This document shows positions 9,668 to 17,206 of a stretch of DNA of 64,000 nt, piece by piece. Below the pieces are notes generated by a model that worked only from the letters and a program-made list of their open reading frames with translations, searched no databases and had not been told where the DNA came from. Where the stretch lies: contig NZ_LIUQ01000025.1 in NCBI RefSeq assembly GCF_001276715.1, positions 28,991 to 92,990 on the forward strand, in the 5' to 3' direction. Numbering within the stretch: position 1 is the stretch's first letter; each line of letters opens with the position of its first letter. This DNA comes from Planktothricoides sp. SR001. GTDB taxonomy: Bacteria; Cyanobacteriota; Cyanobacteriia; Cyanobacteriales; Laspinemataceae. The position numbers were made by a program, and so were the translations under genes.

Positions 9668-10315
9668 TTACTTGCGCTTAAATCTTTCTGAAATCGCCGC
9701 ATTTTCTATTTGGTTCTTAAACAAATCCAGCAGATTGATAATTTCTTGGTGTAACTCTATATACTCATTCCTATCAACCCCCGAATACTCCCCGTGAGCA
9801 ATTTCGTTTCTGGTTTTTAACAGCTTTTCATCGATTAAATTAGATTTCGTCTTGTACTCGGAAAAGTCTATCCCCAGAATATCAGTGATGTCTTTCAAAA
9901 TGTCTGAGTTTAGATTCGATGCAGTAGATATTGGATCTTTAGGTAAATTACATCGTTGATTTAATTCTGAAATAAAAAAATCACAAACGGGTATATACAA
10001 AGATGCTTTATTGGTTTCTTTTGCCTCCTTCAGTTTTTCTTTCATGGCCAAAGCTAAAAAATTAGTAGAAATATCCTGGTAGGTAAGCTTTTTTAGCCGA
10101 ACATATTCTACATAAGCGTTAGCCGCTAATTTTACGAAACCTTCCCAATGGGAATAAAGGATACATACCGCACTTCTCACTAATACCTTATGTCTTTGGT
10201 CGGAAACATCTTTTTTCGCTTCTACTAAAGATTTAATTTCGGCCAGTTCTCTTTTTCGCCAAGCCAAGTCTTGAGCTAGTTTATCGCTTAAGTTTTCAAG
10301 AGTTCGGATGCTCAT
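9668..10315 (-). CDS. HEPN protein, MAE_28990/MAE_18760-like putative RNase
   Basis: A 215-residue helical protein. The N-terminal half has the family block LVRSAVCILYSHWEGFVKLAANAY; near residue 170 is LKTRNEIAHGEY, which carries the R-x4-6-H motif (RNEIAH) of catalytically competent HEPN ribonucleases. HEPN proteins of this Microcystis-named group occur in toxin-antitoxin and defence loci. Its ATG overlaps the stop of the upstream DUF262 gene by 4 bp (ATGA, 10312-10315), so the two are translationally coupled and probably work together. Family call rests on the motif and helical pattern; RNase activity is inferred. Confidence 0.85.
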   Translation of the reverse strand: MSIRTLENLSDKLAQDLAWRKRELAEIKSLVEAKKDVSDQRHKVLVRSAVCILYSHWEGFVKLAANAYVEYVRLKKLTYQDISTNFLALAMKEKLKEAKETNKASLYIPVCDFFISELNQRCNLPKDPISTASNLNSDILKDITDILGIDFSEYKTKSNLIDEKLLKTRNEIAHGEYSGVDRNEYIELHQEIINLLDLFKNQIENAAISERFKRK

Positions 10316-11418
10316 GGAGCAAATACCTCTCTACCAAGCTGAATCAGATAGGGTAAGCGTCTTGCCGCATTTACTCCAGCCCCCGACCATTTTTTATAGG
10401 TTGGATGTGACCAAATAGTTTTAATTTGATTGGGTATTTTATCCGCTGAAATTGGATTTTGGTAGTGGAATCCAATTCCTAGTGCTACTACTTCATAAAC
10501 AGATAATAGAAACCCTCCAAGAAATCTATCATCCTCCGCTCTATATCGCTTGAAGCTATTATCTCCCATTGCTTCATTAAGAATATTAAATGTTACATCA
10601 AACGCTTTTTCTATACGACGGTAGTCTAAATCTTCTTGAAGAGCCATTTGGCGTATGCCAACTGTTAAAAACTCGCTAACATCACCCTTTAACTCTTGAA
10701 TACTTGCATCATCTCGCTCGTATAGAAGAATAAAACGCGATACTAATTCCATATCATACTGTTCTTCATACAGGCGATCGCTCAAAGCAATACAGTTTTT
10801 AAAAGACTCTCTATCTGCCAATGAACGCATCAATTTATATAAATCCTTATTCAACATTAAAACAATGCAATTTCTCACTTCTTGGGGTGTAGCGATCGAA
10901 CCGCCTGTATTGAGTCGCTGAAATAGCTCATATTTAATCATTTTATCGCTTTCTTTTACCACGATATTCAAGGCGATTTTAGCTCGCTTGATTAATAGGC
11001 GTTGAAATTGAGTTAAAGAGTTGTGTTCATCATTGGGGTCATTCCACTTTTTACCTTTCAATGAAGGTAAGTATGTGGTTGCTTCTAAAGCAACAAAAGG
11101 TTGATATTCATCTGTAACATTTTGGTTCAAAATACCGACAAATTCATAAATTGTTGAGAGTCTTTGTAACCCGTCAACTACATCCCAAATACCATCATCT
11201 CTTTGACTGACAAAAATTGGGGGAATTGGGATGCCTAAAAGGATTGATTCGATAAAAGTTGATTTTTGATGATTTGACCAACGGAAAAACCTTTGAAAAT
11301 CTGGGTGAATATCGATTTCACCGTCTTTATAAAGGCTGATCAACTCGCCAATAGACATTGAGTAACTATCTGTCTTAATTTCTTGTCTGATTTTGTCAAT
11401 TTCTTCTTGTAGTGACAT
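10312..11418 (-). CDS. DUF262 (ParB/Srx-like, GmrSD-N type) protein
   Basis: A 368-residue protein from the ATG at 11418, preceded by TTAGGA; a longer frame reaches 11490 but lacks a better start. DUF262 hallmarks are SIGELISLYKDGEIDIHPDFQR, then FIESILLGIPIPPIFV and the nucleotide-binding DGLQRLSTI motif. DUF262 is the N-terminal domain of GmrS/GmrD-type modification-dependent restriction enzymes and of several defence proteins; it is ParB-like and binds or hydrolyses NTPs. No DUF1524 (HNH) nuclease domain follows, so the coupled HEPN protein may supply the effector. First gene of the leftward operon. Role in defence is inference from family and context. Confidence 0.9.
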   Translation of the reverse strand: MSLQEEIDKIRQEIKTDSYSMSIGELISLYKDGEIDIHPDFQRFFRWSNHQKSTFIESILLGIPIPPIFVSQRDDGIWDVVDGLQRLSTIYEFVGILNQNVTDEYQPFVALEATTYLPSLKGKKWNDPNDEHNSLTQFQRLLIKRAKIALNIVVKESDKMIKYELFQRLNTGGSIATPQEVRNCIVLMLNKDLYKLMRSLADRESFKNCIALSDRLYEEQYDMELVSRFILLYERDDASIQELKGDVSEFLTVGIRQMALQEDLDYRRIEKAFDVTFNILNEAMGDNSFKRYRAEDDRFLGGFLLSVYEVVALGIGFHYQNPISADKIPNQIKTIWSHPTYKKWSGAGVNAARRLPYLIQLGREVFAP

Positions 11419-11721
11419 AATTGCAAATTTCCTAAGTGTTATCGTGTAACGTTTTCTGGGCAGAAGGCTAACCTTTAAATAGGATATCACGAATTGTCAG
11501 TGTGGCAACAGCCAGGGAGTCGAAAGCGTTTCTTTCTGCGCGATCGCCCCTTGTTAATTCAGCGGATGAAATAAATTAAGCGGCTTTTTTCAACTCATCA
11601 ATCCTATGAAAAGGCCATGTTGAGCCATATTGTCTCTAGAATCGCGATCGCCCTAACTCTGGCATAAAAATTTAAAATTAAGTCCATCATTTTGTCCTTA
11701 ATGATATAAATAAATATAGTC
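11419..11721. promoter_or_regulatory. Divergent promoter region between the two putative defence operons
   Basis: The 303-bp spacer separates the DUF262 operon (leftward) from the HEPN/KGGVGR operon (rightward) and must hold both promoters. An ATTAAG...CTTAAT inverted repeat near 11676-11702, just before the rightward operon, is a possible operator. Clear -35/-10 pairs were not assigned. Confidence 0.45.
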
Positions 11722-11736
11722 GTGATTACTAAGACA

Positions 11737-12168
11737 ATGCAAGAGTCCTATTCCAACTCAGCCGGGAGGCATCTGATTGATGCCAAAATTCTCTTAGAAA
11801 ACCAACGCTGGGACAACGCCGTTTACCTCGCGGGCTATGTGGTAGAATGTTCCTTTAAACTGCTGGTAGAGCAATATTTTAAGCATGATAAAAACGCCGT
11901 CAAGAAGTATGGACATGACCTCAATGAACTTGAGGGAAGGGCAATGGAAAGGTTGCGGGTTCTCTATCCCATTTTAGATCGACAACTTCCATCTGCAACA
12001 ATCATTGATACTGTTTTAGCTCAGGATCACCCTGAAAGAAGATATGCCAAGTCTCCGCTTTGGACTGAAGAACAAGCAAAGTTAGCGGTTGAAGCTGCCG
12101 AAGCAATTTACCGGAAAATCATCCCAAACTTAGTGCTAAATGGCTCAATTTATAGTAAGGATATTTAA
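11737..12168 (+). CDS. HEPN domain protein, first gene of a coupled operon
   Basis: A 143-residue protein from the ATG at 11737; an in-frame GTG at 11722 would add five residues. It has the nucleotidyltransferase-associated HEPN pattern: AGRHLIDAKILLENQRWDNA, AGYVVECSFKLLVEQYF, then KYGHDLNEL. It has no R-x4-6-H motif, so it is probably not an RNase of the classical HEPN toxin type and may be structural or regulatory. Only 3 bp separate it from the ATPase gene downstream, so it belongs to a three-gene operon. The partner nucleotidyltransferase often paired with such HEPN proteins is absent here. Role unknown; defence is inferred from neighbourhood. Confidence 0.8.
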   Translation: MQESYSNSAGRHLIDAKILLENQRWDNAVYLAGYVVECSFKLLVEQYFKHDKNAVKKYGHDLNELEGRAMERLRVLYPILDRQLPSATIIDTVLAQDHPERRYAKSPLWTEEQAKLAVEAAEAIYRKIIPNLVLNGSIYSKDI

Positions 12169-12171
12169 TCC

Positions 12172-13548
12172 ATGACGATCGCTTTTGGTCAAACATTAAA
12201 GAAAGTAAAGGAATGCTTTCAGGAACCAAGTATTTTATCTGAACTTGTACCTACGCTTGAGTCTGTCACCATTATTCGTGATGTGAATGGCAAAATTCGC
12301 CTGTTTCTTGATTTATCAGAAGGACAAACACCAGAAGCCGTTAATACAAGTCACCTGGATCGGCTTCTTTCTCAAAACCTTGGGCTTTATTATGGTAATG
12401 ATATTTGGTTGCCTACCGGAGAAAAAGATGCTTATAAAGCTTTAATTGATACGATTAAAGCCGAAAGGGAACCGGCATCTTGGGATGATGAATCAGAGAC
12501 ACTTCGCTGGTATATTCTTGAGCGTCATATTGCCAAACAAGCATGGACAAATAAAAACGTCGGTCAACCACCTTGGAAACCAGAATTAATCTATCAAAAA
12601 TATAAGCCTGCCATCATATCTTTTTTCTCTTTTAAAGGCGGTGTGGGGCGAACAAGTACCCTGGTTGCAACCGCATTGACTTTAGCTAATAATGGTCATC
12701 GAGTGGCGATTGTCGATCTGGATTTAGAAGCACCGGGTTTGGCCACAATTTTTTTACCTGATGAGTCTCATAATTTTGGGGTGATTGATTATTTACTGGA
12801 AAAAAAGGTGCAAGGAAAGAATTGGAAACTTCGCCCTCAATTGATCAATATTAGCGATCGCACTTTGCTCGGAGATGAGGGCGAAACCATCCAATTACTT
12901 CCCGCAGGAACCGTCGATCGCGATTACTTAGAAAAATTAGCCCGGTTGGACTTTCAGAACCTTGTCGATGGTGAGATCGGCAGGACAATGGGAGATATGT
13001 TAAAAGAATTAGAAAGTGCCGCCAAACCTTTAGATTTTATTCTGATGGATGCACGGGCTGGTTTTCACGATATTGGTGGCTTGGCGATCGCGAATCTTTC
13101 CCATGCAGCAGTTATTTTTAGCACGAAATCCCGTCAAAGTTGGGCGGGTTTAACCCATGTGATTCGCCATTTAGCCAGCCCTGGAGTTGATGACCGTTTG
13201 CCGTTGATTCTCGTACATTCAATGGCACCAGGATTAGGAATAACGGGCAGAGAACAAGAGTTAACCGAATTTCGAGAACAAGCCTACACCATTTTTCAAA
13301 ATAACTATTATTCTGAAAATGAAACTGTCCCTAACGCCAACGATCCCGATGCGCCATTTAATCCTTTTGTTGTACCATATCAGGATATCCTCCGAGGAGA
13401 CATTGCTCTATTTAGCCGAAACTCAAGCCCAGAAGAGTTAAATCGATTGTCAGATATTGTCAGAATCATGACTGATTATCCTTATCAGAATATTGCCGAA
13501 AAATTATGTTTAATTTTTGGGCGTGAATTAAACCAAGTTAATCAATGA
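12172..13548 (+). CDS. KGGVGR-motif variant ParA/MinD-like ATPase
   Basis: A 458-residue protein. Residues 1-145 form an unassigned domain; then comes a SIMIBI ATPase with a deviant Walker A, KGGVGRTS at 155-162 (ParA/MinD normally KGGxGKT), followed by VAIVDLDLEAPGL (about 178-190) and FILMDARAGFHDIGG. The GK-to-GR change defines a recognisable variant family in which the usual P-loop lysine is replaced by arginine while the signature lysine remains. It sits between the HEPN gene (3-bp gap) and the P-loop NTPase gene (4-bp ATGA overlap), so the three products are probably made in fixed ratio and form one system. Function undescribed as far as I can tell. Confidence 0.85.
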   Translation: MTIAFGQTLKKVKECFQEPSILSELVPTLESVTIIRDVNGKIRLFLDLSEGQTPEAVNTSHLDRLLSQNLGLYYGNDIWLPTGEKDAYKALIDTIKAEREPASWDDESETLRWYILERHIAKQAWTNKNVGQPPWKPELIYQKYKPAIISFFSFKGGVGRTSTLVATALTLANNGHRVAIVDLDLEAPGLATIFLPDESHNFGVIDYLLEKKVQGKNWKLRPQLINISDRTLLGDEGETIQLLPAGTVDRDYLEKLARLDFQNLVDGEIGRTMGDMLKELESAAKPLDFILMDARAGFHDIGGLAIANLSHAAVIFSTKSRQSWAGLTHVIRHLASPGVDDRLPLILVHSMAPGLGITGREQELTEFREQAYTIFQNNYYSENETVPNANDPDAPFNPFVVPYQDILRGDIALFSRNSSPEELNRLSDIVRIMTDYPYQNIAEKLCLIFGRELNQVNQ

Positions 13549-15065
13549 AAACCATGAGTGAATTTAATCGACAAAATTTACTGGAATTAATTAGTAAAAT
13601 TGCCCCTTCAGGGGGATCCGCTGAGGGCGAAAGCTATAAGGAGGAGGAATTCTTAAAAAACTTTTTGCCGATTGCCGATTATCGCAGGGCGCTAGAACCT
13701 AATATATTATTAATCCAAGGAGGGCGGGGCGTCGGCAAAACAGAATTATTCCGTTTACTAGCTATTCCTTCAGGACGGGAAGCTTTGGTGGAAAGCTTGA
13801 ACATTAGAGCATTACCTCCTTTAAGCCAAACAACATGGATCGCTGGCTTTGGGCGGACTCGCAAAGCAGAAAAGCGCTTTCCGACACCAGACATTGTTGA
13901 GTCTCTTATGCAAAATGCTACAAACATTGAATGGCGCAGTTTCTGGATTGGGTTAATGTTAGGTGTCATCCTACAGCAAGAAGACTGTAAGCTAAAAGAT
14001 TTTATTTTTGCCGAAATTGATCCAGAGATCGCTTTCATCGCCAATAATCTAAAAGAAAAATTGTCCCTTTTATCCGATTGGCTGCCCTTGGTGAATGAAC
14101 ATCTGGAAAAATTTAATGATGTATTAGATAAATTAGATGAAAAATTAATCGAAACCGATAATTGGTTATTTGTTAATTATGACGAATTAGATCGGTTAGT
14201 CAGTTCTTATACTGCCTTAGCCAGCCCAATTCGTGAACTTTTAGCCTTATGGCTGGATCGATCGCGCCGTTGGGAGAGAATCTGCCCGAAAATATTTTTG
14301 CGAACCGATCTATTTCGAGAAGAATTTTTGAATTTTCCCGATGCTTCTAAACTATCGGGTCATCAAATTCGCTTGGAATGGCAACATTCCTGGCTTTATC
14401 AACTTTTAGTCAAGCGTCTCGCCAATTCTAGTAATGAAATGCGAGCATATTTACAAAACATTCCAGGTTTAATTATTGAACAAACAACTAGCTTGGGATG
14501 GACTGCCACATCAAACGAAAAATTGTTTGAACAACTGATCGAGATGATGATTGGTAAGTATATGGGAAATGCTCCTAAAAAAGGAATTACTTATCGTTGG
14601 ATTCCTAATCACCTTCAAGATGCTGGTGGTCGAATTGCCCCACGTTCTTTTCTAAAATTATTTGCCTTAGCAGCCAGCAGAAGAATTTCCGGACAATCTG
14701 AACAGAACCTACCGGAAACCAAACTGTTGCACCCCTCTGATTTACAGGGTGCTTTAATGGATACCTCCGCAGATCGCATTCGGGAATTACAAGAGGAATA
14801 CCCCTGGTTAGAATCTCTGAAGACTAGCTTAGTGGGTTTAAATGCTCCGATGCCCAGGGAGACATTTTTAGAAGCCGTACAATCTACTCGATGGAGTGAA
14901 AGACCTGAAAAAAAACCACCGGCTAATAACTCTGAAGAAATATTGAAATATTTACTGCAAATGGGAATTGTTGAAAGTCGTTTTGATGGACGGATTAATA
15001 TGCCGGAAATTTATTTATATGGCTTTCAAGTGAAACGTAAAGGAGGGGTGAAACGGCCAAAGTAA
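13545..15065 (+). CDS. P-loop NTPase with GxxGxGKT motif, third gene of the operon
   Basis: A 506-residue protein starting at an ATG that overlaps the previous stop by 4 bp. Walker A is GGRGVGKT (59-66), within ILLIQGGRGVGKTELFRLLA. Walker B-like WLFVNYDELDRLV lies near residue 205. The remainder, about 290 residues, is helical with a basic C-terminus (QVKRKGGVKRPK). This resembles cyanobacterial P-loop ATPases of the Sll1717-type group, which I recall as partners of KGGVGR-variant ATPases; I could not confirm that link here. No recognised nuclease, TIR or membrane effector is visible, so the effector may be the unassigned N-terminal part of the ATPase or the C-terminal region here. Confidence 0.78.
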   Translation: MKTMSEFNRQNLLELISKIAPSGGSAEGESYKEEEFLKNFLPIADYRRALEPNILLIQGGRGVGKTELFRLLAIPSGREALVESLNIRALPPLSQTTWIAGFGRTRKAEKRFPTPDIVESLMQNATNIEWRSFWIGLMLGVILQQEDCKLKDFIFAEIDPEIAFIANNLKEKLSLLSDWLPLVNEHLEKFNDVLDKLDEKLIETDNWLFVNYDELDRLVSSYTALASPIRELLALWLDRSRRWERICPKIFLRTDLFREEFLNFPDASKLSGHQIRLEWQHSWLYQLLVKRLANSSNEMRAYLQNIPGLIIEQTTSLGWTATSNEKLFEQLIEMMIGKYMGNAPKKGITYRWIPNHLQDAGGRIAPRSFLKLFALAASRRISGQSEQNLPETKLLHPSDLQGALMDTSADRIRELQEEYPWLESLKTSLVGLNAPMPRETFLEAVQSTRWSERPEKKPPANNSEEILKYLLQMGIVESRFDGRINMPEIYLYGFQVKRKGGVKRPK

Positions 15066-15239
15066 GCAGAAAAAGTAGAAAAGCGCAATTTAATTGCTTT
15101 TTGTGTCTATTTTATGCTCGGATGGAAAACCACAAAGACACAGAGAACACAAAGATATAAAATATTTTTGTTCTCTCTGTGTGAAATTGGTTAATTTTTT
15201 TAGATTTAAAACTGGGAAAGCGATCGCCTATAGTTGTCC

Positions 15240-15875
15240 CTATCGTTGTAGTTTTGCCCAAACAAAACCAGACCCTAATCCTTGCAAGCGGGCCATTTTA
15301 ATCCACAACAGGGTCATGTGTTCTAGATGCAAACTCATGGCCAGATTTCCCGTGTCCACAGGTTCCCACCCCATTTCTATACAGAGGTTTGCCACTACCT
15401 GTTTAGCATCAGGATCGTTGCCTGCAATTAACATCGCTGGTTTCAAGTCCCCATAACCGGGATAAGTATTATTTTCAAAGTTTTCAAATCCGTAAATGGT
15501 GAAGGCTTTTACTACTTTGGTATTGGGGACAAGGTTTTGGACAAATTCACCGCCAGATTGTTCATTATTTAGTCCGTGAGTGAAACCAGCGCCAACGGGA
15601 TTGGTACAATCTACTAATATTTTACCGGATAAATTTCCGGATTCTGCCAGGGCGGTTTGATTGGCAGAAAAGGGGGTAGCCAAAAATACTATTTCCGCAG
15701 TGGCGAGCGCCTCGGAAATCGCCGCCACTTGCAAATTAGGATACTTGGCTAAGGCAGCTTTTACCTTGTCGGAATTGCGATCGCGGGCGGCAATTTTCAC
15801 CGTATGACCTAATCCTACTAACTGTCCGGCTAAAGCGGATCTTACTTGGCCGATGCCAATAAATGCAATGTTCAT
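15240..15875 (-). CDS. NADPH-dependent F420 reductase-like Rossmann oxidoreductase
   Basis: A 211-residue protein, typical length for the family. It begins MNIAFIGIGQVRSAL; the body has IVFLATPFSANQTAL, ILVDCTNPVGAG, VVKAFTIYGFENF, and the C-terminal GWEPVDTGNLAMSLHLE. These proteins use NADPH to reduce F420 or related acceptors; in cyanobacteria the physiological substrate is unclear. The nucleotide-binding loop departs from GxGxxG: the third glycine is R12, which could alter cofactor binding. Convergent with the upstream P-loop gene; no operon partner. Confidence 0.82.
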   Translation of the reverse strand: MNIAFIGIGQVRSALAGQLVGLGHTVKIAARDRNSDKVKAALAKYPNLQVAAISEALATAEIVFLATPFSANQTALAESGNLSGKILVDCTNPVGAGFTHGLNNEQSGGEFVQNLVPNTKVVKAFTIYGFENFENNTYPGYGDLKPAMLIAGNDPDAKQVVANLCIEMGWEPVDTGNLAMSLHLEHMTLLWIKMARLQGLGSGFVWAKLQR

Positions 15876-16260
15876 GGTATAGCCTGTTTATTTTTTTTAG
15901 AGATGTAAAAATTCATTGTTCATTCTAGGGTTCATTCCAGGGAGTTAAACGGTAGCAATTCGTCAGGAATCATCTCACATCTAGGCATCAAATGCCCGCA
16001 ATTTTTACCCAAACCAACCCAGTAAAATCAATCGATAGCCGCAACAGAGATGAGTAATTCATTAAGCCCGTTACCGGGGATGAATTAACTGAATTTAGAC
16101 TTAGTTTAGTATATAATAAAAATAGTATTTTTTCTTTTTACCAATTTCCTAATTACCAGTGTCCTCAATAATTCTGTATTTTTGAGGCATAGAAACTGAA
16201 AAACCCGGTTTTTGACAAAAAAACCGGGTTTCTGGGTTTTGGGAAACGTTTCAATTAATT
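15876..16260. other. Spacer between the oxidoreductase and LON-domain genes
   Basis: The 385 bp hold the oxidoreductase promoter region on the right-hand side of 15875 and the terminator-like hairpin at 16201-16231. No gene is seen. Confidence 0.5.
16201..16231 (-). terminator. AAACCCGGTTTTT hairpin, likely terminator of the LON-domain gene
   Basis: A 13-bp perfect stem (16201-16213 with 16219-16231) has a 5-nt loop. Read leftward it follows the LON gene stop by about 30 nt and is followed by TTTTCAG. The same AACCCGGTT core recurs in a hairpin at 22594-22660, so it is also a dispersed repeat. Confidence 0.7.
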
Positions 16261-16905
16261 CTAATTTTCATTAAACGTATCTTTCAGAACTGTTCGCGCT
16301 GCCAGATGATTGCGAGTCGAAGTGAGAATTTCTGATTCTCTGGTAAGGCGATCGCTTGTACTGATCATTTCCAGCAGGTCTTGCTGTTCTTGGGGGACAC
16401 CATAAAGGTTGCTGGCCACCCAATAAGACAGTTCTGTGGGCAAACTGGGAATATCGTCGGGAATTTCGATTTTTTGATCCATCAACTTGGCCGACAACCG
16501 CACCACATCCTTTAATAATTCCTCAACGTTCGCCGCTAAGGGACGTAAATCTTCAGTGGTTGGTTGATCAGAAATCCATTCTACTAAACCGACCAGATAG
16601 GGTTTTTCGCGAACGTATTCCAAAACACGGAATCGTTGCTGTCCCAAGGTCAGCATTTTCATCCGGTCATCAGGCAGGCGTTGATACTGAAGAATCTCCG
16701 CACAGCAACCAACCGTCGCCGGTTGGCGTCTTACGGGATCCCATAAGACGACCCCAAACCGGCGATCGCTCTCCAGAATCGTGTTCATCATGATTCGGTA
16801 GCGGAATTCAAAAATATGTAGAGGCAGAGGCCGACCTGGAAATAGAACTACTTCCGGTAAAGGAAACAGCGGGAGTTCCCGAACAGCAATATAGGAGGGT
16901 GGCAT
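16261..16905 (-). CDS. LON substrate-binding-domain protein
   Basis: A 214-residue protein consisting only of the Lon N-terminal domain: VRELPLFPLPEVVLFPGRPL at the start, LHIFEFRYRIMM, FGVVLWDP, CAEILQ, and RFRVLEYVREKPYLVGLVEW, with a helical C-terminus. No AAA+ or Ser-Lys protease domain follows. In Lon this domain binds substrate; stand-alone versions are conserved in cyanobacteria and plants with no firmly assigned role. RBS-like sequence before the ATG is weak. Monocistronic, ended by the hairpin at 16201-16231. Confidence 0.93.
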   Translation of the reverse strand: MPPSYIAVRELPLFPLPEVVLFPGRPLPLHIFEFRYRIMMNTILESDRRFGVVLWDPVRRQPATVGCCAEILQYQRLPDDRMKMLTLGQQRFRVLEYVREKPYLVGLVEWISDQPTTEDLRPLAANVEELLKDVVRLSAKLMDQKIEIPDDIPSLPTELSYWVASNLYGVPQEQQDLLEMISTSDRLTRESEILTSTRNHLAARTVLKDTFNEN

Positions 16906-17206
16906 TTTTCCTGAAGTCTGTGCTTACTGAGCTTCTATACTTACTTTAACTTACTTGGTCAGAGTTTGCATAACTTATTCGTTGTTGTTTATTAGTTATT
17001 TGTTATTTGTCGGCTGGGCAAATTGATTTAATTTCTTGATTGATTATCAAGTGGTAGGGTGGGCAAAATTTTGCCCACCCTACGATTTAAGTCTGATGTA
17101 GAAATTTTGCCCACCCTGCGATATTTTAGGGTGGGCAAATGGATAGAATTACTTAACTTGTAGTCTGATGTAGAAATTTTGCCCACCCTGCGATTTAAGT
17201 CTTTAT
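16906..17206. repeat. Spacer with a perfect 30-bp palindrome and partial copies
   Basis: 17054-17083 is a perfect 30-bp palindrome with half-site GTAGGGTGGGCAAAA. Half copies (TTTTGCCCACCCTGCGAT) follow near 17103-17123 and 17176-17196. A heptamer stretch (TTATTAGTTATTTGTTATTT) lies near 16990. Family relatives occur at 43436-43462, 50884-50915 and 60635-60665. No gene. Confidence 0.85.

Noticed and set aside
15094..15456. 120-codon plus-strand frame after the P-loop NTPase gene
   Set aside because: Mostly antisense to the oxidoreductase gene, with no RBS.
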